A model generated the notes under the pieces. That model searched no databases and was not told the DNA's origin. It was given only the letters and a program-made list of their open reading frames with translations. From Spongilla lacustris (Eukaryota > Porifera > Demospongiae > Spongillida > Spongillidae), in contig OX442417.1 of the NCBI GenBank assembly GCA_949361645.1, forward strand, positions 2,741,418-2,805,417: 64,000 nt of DNA, read 5' to 3'. A program made the translations under genes and the position numbers. Positions 39,903-51,970 of this stretch are shown piece by piece. Each line of letters starts with the position of its first letter. Position 1 is the stretch's first letter.

Positions 39903-41258
39903 ATGAAATCGATCATAGTCTTGATTTTTGCATGCTTGTCAGGGGCTTTGTCATTTGAGTTTGTGGAAGAATGGCACCTCTGGAAAGGCCAACACCAGAA
40001 GAGTTACACTTCTGAACTGGAGGAACTGGAGCGACATGCCATTTGGTCATCCAACAAGAAATATATTGAAGAACACAATGCACGTTCTGATATCTTTGGA
40101 TACACTCTCGCCATGAACAGCTTAGGAGACCTGGTACTACTTTTAGTTACAAATTACATTTTGTATGGCACCATGCTCTTTAATTAGACCATGGATGAAT
40201 ACAATGCACTGTATCTGATGCACGAAGCAGGAAACTACACTCATCATGGCCTGAAGGTCTTCCAAGCTCCTAGAGGAGTTCAGTATGCCGATTCTATAGA
40301 TTGGAGGACAAAGGGAGCAGTCACTAGCATCAAGTATCAGGTATGTTCTGCATGGTCAACAATATGAAATGACCCCCGTATATAAACACACAGGCTCAAT
40401 GTGGTGCCAGCTATGCCTTTGCTGCTACTGGAGCACTTGAAGGAGCTAGTGCACTAGCCAATGACAAGCAGGTCACTCTAAGTGAGCAAAACATCATTGA
40501 CTGTTCAGGTATGCAGACTACTGTATCCTGTATGTATAGTTATACCCATTTACTTACTGTTGGCTATAGTGCCCTATGGTAACCATGGATGCAGTGGTGG
40601 TGATACCTATACTGCATTGAAATATGTGATTGATAATGGTGGAATTGACACGGAGAGTAGCTACAGCTTTCAAGCAAAGGTGACACTTCCCTTTCAGCAC
40701 ACTTTCAATTACATGCTTCTTCCATAGCAATCGTCATGTCAATACAACAGTGTAAATTCTGGTGCATCTGCTACAGGTGTTGTTAGGATTGCATCTGGCA
40801 GTGAGTCTGACCTTCTGGCTGCCGTGGCAACAGTAGGACCTGTAGCCATAGCTGTGGATGCAAACACAAATGCATTCAGGGTTAGTGTTACTCAATGTAT
40901 TGGTTATGCATCAGAGACTTTTAGTGCAGTTACTACAGTAGTAACTCTCACAGTGGATTGTTTTCATTCTATGTATAGTTCTACCAAAGTGGAGTGTTTG
41001 ATTCCTCAAGCTGCTCCAACACCATACTCAACCATGCCATGCTGGTGACAGGTTATGGCTCATACAATGGGAAAGACTACTGGCTTGTAAAGAACAGGTA
41101 AAGAAACACATGTACAGTGTGCATGTTAGCTGATGTGCTTCTCCACTATCTCCTCCAGCTTTGGTAAAAACTGGGGAGACAGTGGGTACATCCTGATGGT
41201 CAGGAACAAGTACAACCAGTGTGGGATTGCTTCAGATGCCCTTTACCCAACTCTTTAG
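39903..41258 (+). CDS. Silicatein 2
   Basis: Exons: 39903-40133, 40188-40340, 40394-40508, 40570-40679, 40728-40880, 40979-41097 and 41159-41258, 981 nt, 326 aa. The frame is open five codons further upstream (MILKEM), but the ATG at 39903 matches the conserved start [13 protein letters not shown] of copies 3 and 4. Nearly identical to copy 1. Differences include TMDEYNALYLMHEAG in exon 2 and GLKVFQAPRG where copy 1 has GRKV. The active site CGASYAF (Ser134), H273 and N293 are present. It shares the NSFGKNWG Trp-to-Phe change with copy 1, so the pair arose by the most recent duplication or by gene conversion. Introns are as short as in copy 1. Appears intact. Confidence 0.95.
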
Positions 41259-42560
41259 CTAATCTGTTTAGTGCATAATGTATTGGTATGATTGCATTCA
41301 TCTATATGCACATTTATTGATCAAGCAATTTAGCGAAGAGTGAGTAGAATATAGTATATGAATAATAATATGAGCATAATGTCAAACCTAAAAGCAAAAC
41401 TGTTCCAGCCTCCATGATCCCATATAACACTTCAGCGGTCTGCAAATATTACATCTTTTCACATGGGGGATCTGGCCTCAATGGCCTACAGACAGATTGT
41501 GAGAGAACCCATCACAAGAGACCAAGAAAATGTTCGAGCTTTGGCCAATTTGTGTTTATTTTGTATAGCAGTCTTAAATGCATGCATAGCAAAGCCATGG
41601 CATCTGACATACACTCTCAACTGGTGCATGTTAATAATTATTTTGTTTATAATGCTTTCTGAGATTCGAATTTTTATGTTGGTGGTCATTAGTTTTGTAT
41701 AACTATTCCAGTTTTTATCCTTCTTGCTACAATCAGAACGCAGTGTTTTCTTTTTAAAAGTATTCTTGGTTTGCACACTAATATTAAGCACAGTGGATGG
41801 ATCTAAGATGATGTTATAGGATTTATTGAATTTGACAAAAGCAAGACACATTAGATTTTGTTATTGAACAATCATAAGATCCAATGCCTAATAGTTCCAA
41901 TTCCATCCAATAACAACCTCTAAATTGCATTATTATATGCATACAGGGATACTTCCAGGATACTTCCCATGCCTCGATATTACCCTAAAGATCTAAATAT
42001 CATGGTTTGGGTCACAATGGGCAATTGCAAGCTTTGACAACATTGGCAAAACATTTCTTGAGTCCAGCCAGGGAAACAAAGTCATAATCAGTTACAGGGG
42101 TCAGACAAATGTCATCCAAGCCTAAATCATGAAATGGATGAGCAGATACAAAAAATATTAAGTGAAAGTATTATAATGTAAACTATGACAAGATATTTTT
42201 TAAATCCAGCATAATAGTTCAGTTCAAATGTTAATTTTTTTTTCCATTGTAGGATATACATCTAATGTATGTACAGAGAGAGATCAGATAAACATCACTG
42301 AATCCACATACCACAAAAGTAATACATAAAATATAATGTGTGCTGTTAATAATTTTTTATGCCATCTCCGGCTGCTTGATGAATAATCAGGGCTTTGCAT
42401 TGATACTTTCCATTTTGCATTTTATAATTATATGCTCGCAACACGAATCTGAACTGTACACATATACAATCATGTCTGCATGTACATGTATGCTGTGCAG
42501 TTGTACTGCTACAGAATATGCATGTAATGTAACTGTCACAAAATAGCAAAATAACAATAA
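41259..42560. repeat. Downstream flank of silicatein 2
   Basis: Almost identical to 37018-38319, differing by small indels (for example GCATAGCAAAGCC instead of GCATAGCTGCTGAAAGCC near 41585). No gene. Confidence 0.85.
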
Positions 42561-44764
42561 AAGCTGAAAGGTGAGCTCAAGCCGATAACACTGACAGGAA
42601 AAAAAAGCGTGTGAAATCATTACGTGGTTGAACATTAAAATCACATACAAATCAATCACTCACTGATTTTACAGGAGATTTTATAATCCTTTATTAAATC
42701 AAGACTTGATTCGACGCGTTTTTCTTCTTCCTTTTTCCCCGCGGCCACGTACAATTGTTGAGAGGCAGCTATATAAGTGAGCCAATCCAGCTCCATAGCG
42801 ACAGGGGGCTGGACGGGGAGCTCAAAGCTACTAATGTCTATCTACATGTAAATATATAGCTCTCTTGCAAGGTTTGTTTTCGCAGTGGCGTAAGAATAGC
42901 ATGAGAGTTGAGACTGATTAGTATCGTGCCCGCATCGAACGCATTGCAACCACGGGCGACATCACCAGGGAAGCCGCGATATATGGCGATATGCGATATA
43001 TCGCGATACATTTTTGGTCATACCGCGATACAAACGTACATGGGATATTCGGAGATAGACGGAAGAATAGACGGAGAAGTACGAAAAGTCATTCAGCAGG
43101 TGCAACTAGTGTTGGGCCACACACATACATGTACATTCGAATTCCGCTGCGGTGCTGCGTACATATATACTGTAAATAACCCGCCCACATCGAAATAAAA
43201 ATCAGCCGCCCGTGTAAGTATTTAAACGTGTAACCGAGAACGCTTGTAATAAGTACCTCTTATATTATACATGTATTAATATTGTCACAGAAGAGTTCAC
43301 GGTTATGGAGATAATGTCGTTAAATACGAGTCTTTTTTCGGGCTACTATGTATAGTGGCAAAATTACAACACCACCATAAAATCATTTTGGAATAATTAT
43401 GTGATCGGAAAGCATATAATTAATGTTCAATCACGCAGTGATTTAATCCTCCCTTAAATTCTTTTCCCGCATGTGATATTATGCCACAAAAAATGTATTT
43501 ATCCAGCTGCAGCCGGTCGAGTAAGTGACTTCATGCATGATTTATTTGCTTTGGAGCAAACCCTTTCTAAAGGTACAGTCAAGGCTAAGATAGCTAGATA
43601 CTTCCTTATATCATTTTGGCAACACTCTATTCATGTATACCGGTATACATGTATGTATCAATGTACAGTGTCTCTTCCCCCCCCCCTCCCCACTCCCCCG
43701 GCCGGCCTCCCCGCTCCCGCGCCCTATAGCATTTTATGTGTTTGTTTTTGTGTCGCCACCACAACAACGCAGCCTCAACTTGCATGAAAATTGTGTGGTT
43801 ATTGATAAATAATTGCTCGATGAATATACTTAAAAAAATCGCGATATTTTACTCATATCGCGATATAGGCGATATCGGCTAAAGACAATATCGCGGCAGC
43901 ACTGGACATCACGGATGCATAGCATTGCCACAGCTGCATATTAGCTACAAGTCTATCGTGAGATAACAATTGCAGACGCACTCGCGATCGTGCAACACAG
44001 TACTTGTACCCAAAACCTATAGTTGCATAATGTACAAGACGCACTTAAAAAAAAAAATCCTCTTTGATAAAATTAGTGGTAATGCAGGATTTGAAGACAA
44101 TGGTGGTGTGAGAACTTAGAAGGAAGGAAACAAGCTAGAGATTCACATGCTAAACATGCATGGGCCGTCTTTGCCTTCTCGTTTACAATAAATACCAACT
44201 TAATCTGTCTGGTACTGAATCGCAGAAAATTGTTGAACCTGGCATGTATATGGATTCAGCCCCCCTGTTCTCCCAGGAGGCCAAATCAAACATGCAAACA
44301 TTTATCACTGTTTAGCCCAGCGGCCAGATAAACAATGGAAATACACAAAAGAAAGTAGCCTTCTATTAGATTTGACGGTGTTGGGCCACCAGCGAATGGA
44401 ATTAATCGATACCTCGACTCACGGTATTCTCAGGCTATTGACCTAGCGTATACACAAGACGGGCAATAAGGACTGGTTCCGGGTCCCAGTTCTACGCATT
44501 GCTAGCACTGGAGACGGAGGATCCATAATTCTAGGGGGTCTCCAATTCTATCTGACACCAAGTACAAATCCTGTTCCTGCTAGCGTGTAGAATTGTGTAA
44601 ATGTACTCAGTTCTGCATTTATACTTGAATATACACACATTTGCACAATCTAAAAATATAACCACTGCATTACTTGCCCTGTGAAGCAAAAAAAAAAAAA
44701 AAAGGAGCTGCATTGCGTGAGGCGATCACTATTGCAATTGGCATGTCTGAAGGATAACGTGTAG
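42561..44764. repeat. Truncated silicatein array unit (upstream flank only)
   Basis: Fourth upstream block. Apart from the hAT insertion it follows the other copies up to GGCATGTCTGAAGGATAACG (about 44740) and then stops at the left end of the 5.6-kb inverted-repeat element. In intact units the TATA box follows about 350 bp later. No silicatein exon follows here. Confidence 0.8.
42966..43904. mobile_element. hAT-type non-autonomous element with 8-bp target duplication
   Basis: Element of 939 bp with ends CAGGGAAGCCGCGATAT and ATATCGCGGCAGCACTG, inverted repeats starting CAG. It is flanked by GACATCAC at 42958-42965 and again at 43905-43912. Paralogous flanks at about 34416, 38718, 52966 and 57911 contain the uninterrupted site with one GACATCAC. 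The subterminal region is rich in GCGATAT repeats. No transposase is seen. Confidence 0.9.
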
Positions 44765-45162
44765 TATGGGAGGTGAACCCCGCCATAATTATGCTCATTT
44801 GTATTTTACCAAATCATCCTTTTTTTTTCGCTAACGATGCTTACGGTAAAAAAAAGTTCGTGACACAAGTGAAATATATATTTTTCGTATTATATATATA
44901 TATATATTTACACGTTTTACGGAGGGTTCTATAAATAGAACAAGTGTTTTCAACGGGGAGGCCGTCTTATCACTAGCAGTGCGTTGTAACAAAGTTGAGA
45001 GCAGCTGTAAGGTACATGCGTGTTGGAAGCTGCATGAAAACTTTGTCTCTATCTTCTGTTTGTTTATTAGAAATGCATCCAGGTACGTGTGAGCGCGGCA
45101 TCTTTGGCAAGACTCTGTCTAAAACAGATCCCCCCTCCAAAAAACACGCAAGGTTGACTCGT

Positions 45163-45887
45163 CAGAGGCGGATACAGGGGGGGGGGGGGGGGGGGGGGGG
45201 GGGGAAACCCGGCCTAACTAATAAGGATATGCCTCCTGTCCATTGTAATGACATCATTGACATGTCGTCAGCGCCGCACAGGTCTTAGCTCTTGCAGGCG
45301 CTAGACCTGTTGTACGTGCTAAGTATCATCCCTGACACGTGGCACTTTTTCTATTGTGCTTTTGAGCGTTCAGTTCGTACATTCGTTCAGCGTTCAGTTC
45401 GTGCATTCGTTCAGCGTTCAGTTCGTACATTCGTTCAGCGTTCAGTTCGTACATTCGTTCAGCGTTCAGTTCGTACATTGCGAATTTCAATTTCAATTGC
45501 CGTCAGGAAAGTAGTAGATCTGCGGAGTCCGCCTTCATCCGGATCCCATGGCTAAGCGTCAGCTGACCATTGCTGAAGTGTTTGCGGCGAGCAAAAAGTG
45601 TATGTGCCAGAATGCTTCTAGAAAAGGATGCTTCTAATTGACCCTATTTTGTGAAGTGTGACTGTTATAGGTATCTTTAATCATTTGTATTTGTGAATAC
45701 CTGTTTTATAACTTCCAAAAGTGCAAAATAAAATAAAAAAACACCAGTGGCTAGGGTTTTGGGGCGGAGATGATGGTGCTTACTGCGCTTTCCCAGACAC
45801 CCTGGCAAGTTCGGAGGGGCACGCCCCCATTCCCATCCCTATATGCCCCCCCCCCCCCCGTAACACAAAATCCTGTATCCGCCCCTG
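45163..45887 (+). mobile_element. hAT-like deletion derivative with transposase N-terminus
   Basis: The ends CAGAGGCGGATACAGGGG and TCCTGTATCCGCCCCTG are inverted repeats of the CAGNGGCGGAT class. A G28 run (45177-45204) adjoins the left end and a C run (45846-45859) the right. An ORF at 45548-45637 starts MAKRQLTIAEVFAASKK, which resembles the N-terminus of hAT/TTF-type zinc-finger transposases. A clean 8-bp target duplication is not seen (TGACTCGT against CTCGCGAT). Confidence 0.6.
45366..45480. repeat. 24-bp tandem repeat, about 5 copies
   Basis: Units of GTTCAGTTCGTACATTCGTT plus CAGC, in frame as repeats of RSVRTFVQ, located inside the hAT-like derivative. Confidence 0.9.
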
Positions 45888-47207
45888 CTCGCGATCGTGA
45901 CAAGGATAACTGCATACCAGCGACGACAATAAGGGCTGGAGAAAAGATGGTTCGATCCAGAATCCCTACTACATGCGCAACACGTAAGGTTATTCTGCCT
46001 TCATTGCCAGCAGTACGAACATGTCCAGTTCCTGGGTGTCGTATGTGCTGATGAATTGAGAGGGCTGTTGCCATTGGGTAGTGTGTTAGGCCAGACATCT
46101 CTCATGCAGCTGTAGTTGGACCAGGTGTACAGCCCTTTCCGATTTCAGTACCCTGTTTGATGCACAAATAAAACACAGTCATGTGATTATCATGGCAACA
46201 TCGCACTAAGCTTACCGGCATTATAATACACAACTCAGTATGCAGGGGTTTGGATTTCAATGGCTAGCCATTCCCGCCCCCCTCCTCCCTCCTCCCAAAA
46301 ATAAGAAAAAAAATTCTGGATACAAAATGCTGACCATTAGCCAGCTTTATTTTACTTGTACAGCGGTATCAACTTGTACTGTCCTCTGCATGTATAACAT
46401 ATACATGAAAAAAACCGGAATTAAAGTAATTCTCTCACTCTGTGTCAGAATAGAGTAATAACGCTGAACATACACACCAGTATGTTCATTGGAATAAATT
46501 GCTTGCTTGCATTAAGCCTGTAAAAGACCACCTACATTCTATTATGACGTTTCATGCATTGAATGTATTTCACTCATAGTTTACACTCCTTGATGAAATT
46601 GAATTTGTTTTGCCTGCAAATGTCATCAGCTTTTAAAGATTGCTGTGATTACAATTCATGGTGACAGATTGGCATTATTTTAAAACTATAAATATTCACC
46701 ATCTTCAACTAACTTGTACACAGAAGGGAATGCATGGCTCCTCCAAGTAAATGTGTACCAAATGTTGCAGCATGTAATTTCAATGCCAATATTCATGCTC
46801 AATCTGCAAGCATTTTGCTTTTTCTTTGTCATTTCTAATTGTATACTTATTCCAAACATGTTGTATACTTAATGTTTTCATTGTTGTTATCTTTGCTATT
46901 CTGTGGTGCGCCCTGATTTTCAAGGAAGGTTCTACCAAGAAGGTGGATGTAGTCGCAATGGAGCTCAGTGCAGGTGCATCCTCCCCTTCTATGTTGACTA
47001 GGGGTATGAGGGAGCACTGTACAGTTTCCCAATTGGTTGCGGTGTGCATGGCAAAGTCCCAGAAACCTTGGTATAGAGATGTGTTTTCTATGTGACTTTC
47101 CATGTCCCTCAATCTCCTGATATTCCACTGGTATCAAATTATGTATTGAACATATGTGTAGTGCATGGTTTGTGGTATTGTGTGTACATGTACATGTGAT
47201 GGTGTAT
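45888..47207. other. Interior of the 5.6-kb element, unrecognised
   Basis: Overlapping open frames on both strands at 46780-47266 (up to 139 codons) have no motif that I recognise. They may be pieces of captured coding sequence or chance. Confidence 0.35.
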
Positions 47208-47639
47208 ATGCTAGTGGTACACCAACACTCAATCTGCCCTTTCTCTAACAGCTCTTTCCCTCCCAACAGTATGAACTGGCCACACCCACAAGATCAAGTA
47301 TCAACCTAATGATGATTGGCACACTTCCTGCTGAGCCTTTCAATTCCGTCACTAACCACAAGACTTCTTTTGAGCTGAACGTAGAGATGTAGCTTTTACC
47401 ATTGTAAACATTTCCCTCACTGCATTTCCTTGTACAAACTGAAATGAGTGACTGGTCTTTCTTCCAATATCAATACTTTTGTTTGTTTATAGAGTTTCCT
47501 TGCCATGAAAATACTAAAAAAAATTGCTACATGCACCGACAGATGACACAACAATTTACTGGAAAGGTGCAATGTGTGGATTTAGTTTAATTATGGATAA
47601 ATATCAATCTAATCATTATAGTTTCACTCTGAAAGTTGT

Positions 47640-48380
47640 AAAACAGTTAACATTTAGTGTTGTACTTGTGCTAACTCAGTCTAAATACAGTTTAAGTTCT
47701 CTAATAAATTGAAATCATATATTATTTTATATATAAAACAAGTGCACTAATACCTCAGGAGAGCAAAGGAAAGTTAGCATCTTAACCAGCCCACGAGTGT
47801 GCTGTAAAGATCTTTTCTCTCATGGGCAAAAAAGTCAGCCAGACACATATTATGTAGATGCTTCCCGATCCACTCCTCCCGAACAAGTGGTGTGAAGACA
47901 CCATTTCAACGTGACCATTAGAATATAGGTTTCTGAATCTAAATCATACATACAGTTATACCTATTGGCAGATACTACATTCATATGTGTACGAACATAA
48001 ATAAAAGATAGGAAACATAATTTAATTTTTCCCATGGGAGAAAAATTCTTTACAGAACACTTGTGGGCTGGTTAAGATGCAAACTTCCTTTGCTATCCTG
48101 AGGTCTGCAGTAGTGTGCCTTAAAGGAAACAAATCCTCATTCTGTCGCCCATGCCCAGTGATGGATCCCACTGACATGCATAGTCCCAAAGTGTTTCAGA
48201 GGGCTGTATTCCTGGTGAACTATAGGCATAACAGTATTCACAATACAGTTATTATTATATTTCGTCACCTTTATGTATTAGTGCACTTGTTTTAAAATAA
48301 TATATGATTTCAATTTATTAGAGAACTTAAACTGTATTTAGACTGAGTTAGCACAAGTACAACACTAAATGTTACATTTA
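47640..48380. mobile_element. Innermost foldback element (about 740 bp)
   Basis: AACATTTAGTGTTGTACTTG through AAACAAGTGCACTAATAC and TTAACCAGCCCACGAGTG is mirrored on the right by CACTTGTGGGCTGGTTAA, GTATTAGTGCACTTGTTT and CAAGTACAACACTAAATGTT. Confidence 0.82.
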
Positions 48381-48548
48381 TGATAGACTAAATTAATGTG
48401 ACCCTAATGATGCTTTAGATAAAGTTATTATTGTAAGATTATATTATGATACAAGATCTTACAGAAAAATTATACTAATCCATAATAGGTATGTATGAAG
48501 TAGCATTGCCCTTCTGTATGACAATTGACAATTGCTATCAAAGATTCT

Positions 48549-48758
48549 TTAAGAAAGGAGTAAACTGTAGCTGTGGTCTAAGTACTCATATTTAGATATT
48601 TTCTTGTTTTCAGCTGAAGTAGCAACTAGACTAGACCCACTGGTTAATCTGGCAAGGTATGAAGGTTCAAAGGTATCCTGGCAGATGGCATCCCATACCA
48701 ACATTTTCCCATTCCTCCAAGGATGCAACCCAAATGGGATACAGAACTTATTCAAGTA
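48549..48758 (-). pseudogene. Fragment of a retroelement-associated protein
   Basis: The minus-strand frame reads LHPWRNGKMLVWDAICQDTF then EPSYLARLTSG and KKISKYEYLDHSYS. The pattern PW-NGK-LVWD-TC-DTF-PSYL followed by a KYxxL motif resembles a C-terminal region common in invertebrate reverse-transcriptase-type proteins, recalled from general knowledge and not searched. It is short, with no partner domain upstream, so it is a remnant. Confidence 0.4.
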
Positions 48759-49694
48759 ACATTGTACAGTTACAGTTTATTGATTTTAGATAAGACTGGC
48801 ATAAGCAAAAACAACAATTAGTCTTTCCAGTGAGGAAGCTGGCTCCGGCTTACAGGGGTCAAATTTAGTTGTGACTGGTCAGTAATGATGACTTCACTGA
48901 TTCAGTCTGATGGCTAGCATCCTGCACGACTATGCTGGCCTTCAGTTCCTCAGCATCCATATATAAGGCACAACCACCAGAGGGATTCAGGCCCGACCTA
49001 ACCATCTGCACTATTCATTACATATAAAAAGCTGTGACTGCAACTACATGGAAGTTCAAACACATGTGCTGCATTTCAGGAGTTGATCACATTGGTGATT
49101 GTGGCTGCTGTAGAGAAATTCAAAACAAGCTTGACTGATGTTATCTCTGTTGAATCCATCTTGGTGCCAGAAAAAAAAAAAAAAAATGAAGACCACAAAA
49201 TTAACTCTTTTGAATACAGTTTCTTCTGCTGACAAAGTTCATATTCTATCAGTTTTCATTGCTGGCTTGATCTTGTTTAAGGGTAATACCATCAATGGGT
49301 CTTGATATGCATTTTGACCCTAAATGAGATTCAAGTGGTGATAAGGTCTAGAGACTTCTAAGATCTTGAGTATCTGCCTGTTATTTGGAGATGTAGCTTC
49401 TGACCCTCTGGAACTACCACTGGCCAGTAGGCATGGTGGTGCAGTTACCTCTCACAAAATGCTTAGAGCTAGATGTGCTAAATTTATGTTTCAAAATTGA
49501 GGTAGGGAGTGGTCTCACTCCAGGTAATGGCTGTTCTCAACCAACATCATGCCAGACTGGGCCAGATAGAAGAAAAACTGCTGCAGCCACTGCTCAGGAA
49601 GTAAGTCTCACTGTTAAAATAGTTGAAATGTGCAGAGCTCAGCTTATCATGTATTCTGCTTGTAATAGAATTTGGGTGACGAAAACTGTTTTAC
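48759..49694. other. Unrecognised interior of the inner element
   Basis: A frame at 49433-49708 on the plus strand has no known motif. A15 lies at 49171-49186. Nothing else is supported. Confidence 0.35.
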
Positions 49695-50350
49695 AAGTTT
49701 CAGAGTGAAACTATAATGATTAGATTGATATCCATAATAAAACTAAATCCACACATCGCAACTTTCCAGTAAATTGTTGTGTCAACTGTAGGTGCATGTA
49801 GCAAATCTTTTTAGTAATGTCATGGCAAGGAAACTCTATAAATAATTGATATTGGATGAAAGACCAGTCACTCATTTCAGTTTGTACAAGGAAATGCAAC
49901 AACAAATCCAGTGAGGGAAATGTTTACAATGGTAAAAGCTACATCTCTAAGTTCAGCTCAATAGAAGTCTTGTGGTTAGTGACAGAATTGAAAGGCTCAG
50001 CAGGAAGTGTACCAATCATCATTAGGTTGATACTTTGATCGTATGGGTGTGGCCAGTTCATACTGTTGGGAGGGAAAGAGTTGTTAGAGAAAGGGCAGAT
50101 TGAGTGTTGGTGTACCACTAACCATCACATGCTAGTGATAAGAGTCAGACGGCCTCCCCGTTGAAATCACTTGTTCTATTTATAGAACGCTTCCCCGTGT
50201 CCCTCCGTAAAACGTGTAAAAATACGAAAAATATATGTTTCACTTGTGTCACGAACTTTTTTTTTTTTACCGTAAGCATCGTTAGCGAAAAAAAAGGATG
50301 ATTTGGTAAAATACAAATGAGCATAATTATGGCGGGGTTCACCTCCCATA

Positions 50351-50625
50351 GGAGTCCTGTAGCTATTGACTTGTTCTGTTCGTTAATTTCTATATCACCC
50401 GTTACGGAGATACAGTTGAACAAACTACGGGTACGTTTTCCCGCTTGATTCGCGCCAACGATTTTGGCAAATCGCGTCCCACTCAGTGAATGGGGAGGCG
50501 GTGATTATATCATTGGCGCGAATCAAGCGGGAAAATGTGCCTGTAGTTTGCTCAACTGTATCTCCGTAACGGATGATTCAGAAACTAACGAACAGAACAA
50601 ATCAATAGCTACAGGACTCCTCTAT
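50351..50625. mobile_element. Foldback element with about 112-bp arms
   Basis: GGAGTCCTGTAGCTATTGAC through CCGTTACGGAGATACAGTTG to CGCTTGATTCGCGCCAACGAT is inverted from about 50510 (ATTGGCGCGAATCAAGCGGG) to 50625 (GTCAATAGCTACAGGACTCC). Similar peptides appear in both strands only because of this symmetry. Confidence 0.85.
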
Positions 50626-51890
50626 GCACACTCCGAATTTGACGCGTTTTCAAAACTCGTACGTGGAGAAATGTGGATTTCTAACCAGCGGGGTTAACGA
50701 TTGTTATATCCACGGCACAGAAAAGGTGTAGATCACAAAAATCGATTTTCACATAGAGAAATGGTGTGGGAACAAGTGTAGGAAATTTGTAAGGAAAAGG
50801 TAGTACCGTCGCGAAGATTTGTTGTTTAGTACGACGTGCAATTTTTATAGTGATATAATTATAACCCCTCAAGCCCGATTTTGCTGGACACTATTTTGGG
50901 CTAAGCTTAGAGCTGTCTTCAGGACATTTGGTCACTGGAGGAGCGGAGGGAGGAGGAGAGGGGGAGGGGATGGACCACAGAGCTGCTTAATATGTGTTAT
51001 TCATAATCATAATCACATTTAATTGTCCTGCATTTACATGTTTTTAGTTTTGTGAAAACATATCTACTGTGTTTTAAAGAGATTCCCTTGAAATACATGT
51101 ATTGAAATTTCATTAATTCACTGATATGTTGTACATCTAAATAATCCCTGAGGTAGTTATAATATGCAGTACACTAAACATAGTGGTGATGTCATTGTCC
51201 ATATACATGTATAGGTGTGAAGTATGCTTTGGGTCTGGGCATGTGACTGTGCACATATAGATTTGTGTTTATTGTGTGTAGAATTAATAATTATAGTACA
51301 GCAAATTTGAACTGGCATGGCCCTTTGCAAATACTACATGTATGTTGATTTGGGTTCTTAGTAGCCTCGTCCCCAGGCCCTGTTTTATTAAAGTTACGGG
51401 GTGAACCTGTTTTTCACCCCCGTAACTTTAATAAAACAGGGCCTGGGGACGAGCTAGGTTCTTAGAGCCATGAGTATTTGGTGTCAGAGTGCCCTAACCT
51501 TGCTATTAAATCTTGTTATTAAACTGCTTTGGTGAAGAGTCTGTAACATTCAACAGCACACACTATTGTCAAGCTAATGTGTTCTAAATACAAGTGACTG
51601 GAAATTACTTTTTAATACTAGATTAGCTACATGTACCCACATCAGTTGTGTGCATGTGTGTGATGTGTTGTGGGCATGTGCAGATGTGTAATGTGTGCAT
51701 ATGTGTGATGTGATTGATACAAACAAGACATTCTTAACACCTTAACCCAATGTGCCTCCTCCCCAGGCTCTCACCTGAGTTTGGCGTCCTCATGTAGGGT
51801 GTGGGGCTGAGGCAGGAGGAGGGGGAGATGGGGGAGGCAACTGTGGGGGCATTAGGGGGCAGGGCACATGTGCCCTGGTGCGATAGAGAT
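50626..51890. other. Intergenic with small foldback
   Basis: No supported gene. An acceptor-like CTCCTCCCCAG at 51764-51774 precedes a short open stretch (GCTCTCACCTGAG) of unclear meaning. Confidence 0.35.
51366..51453. mobile_element. Near-perfect 88-bp palindrome (MITE)
   Basis: CTCGTCCCCAGGCCCTGTTT through AAAGTTACGG is mirrored by CCGTAACTTT through AAACAGGGCCTGGGGACGAG. TAG and CTAG border the ends. Confidence 0.85.
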
Positions 51891-51896
51891 GCTTAC

Positions 51897-51970
51897 CTCC
51901 CAACACAGAGCTGGGGTTGCTGAGGACATGGGGACTGTCCACTGCAGAGCTGCTAGCTACCTCATCAAAG
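51897..51970 (-). pseudogene. Second copy of the Smad linker exon, orphaned
   Basis: On the minus strand it encodes DEVASSSAVDSPHVLSNPSS, matching the linker exon at 30441-30536, followed by TTGGGAG|GTAAGC, an intact splice donor. Upstream of the shared part the PPPAYP codons are replaced by unrelated sequence (GAYTF), so the PY motif and the acceptor are lost. No MH2 exon is nearby. It marks a segmental duplication of the Smad/silicatein junction. Confidence 0.85.

Larger units (their letters stand above)
47208..50120. mobile_element. Inner inverted-repeat element (about 430-bp arms)
   Basis: The sequence 47208-47640 (GTGGTACACCAACACTCAATC, CCAACAGTATGAACTGGCC, TTTCACTCTGAAA) is inverted at about 49695-50120 (TTTCAGAGTGAAACTATAAT, GGCCAGTTCATACTGTTGG, GTGTTGGTGTACCAC). 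It is nested in the 5.6-kb element against its right terminal repeat. Confidence 0.85.
44765..50350. mobile_element. 5.6-kb element with about 220-bp terminal inverted repeats
   Basis: The left end TATGGGAGGTGAACCCCGCC through ACCAAATCATCC and AACGGGGAGGCCGTCT (44765 to about 44984) is inverted at about 50130-50350 (AGACGGCCTCCCCGTTGA, GGATGATTTGGT, GGCGGGGTTCACCTCCCATA). TA borders both ends. Inside lie at least three further mobile pieces: 45163-45887, 47208-50120 and 47640-48380. No complete transposase frame is recognised. Confidence 0.8.

Noticed and set aside
50145..50697. Two similar peptides (NCISVTGDIEINEQNKSIATG and NCISVTDDSETNEQNKSIATG) as homologous genes
   Set aside because: They are the two arms of a foldback element read on opposite strands, not separate genes.
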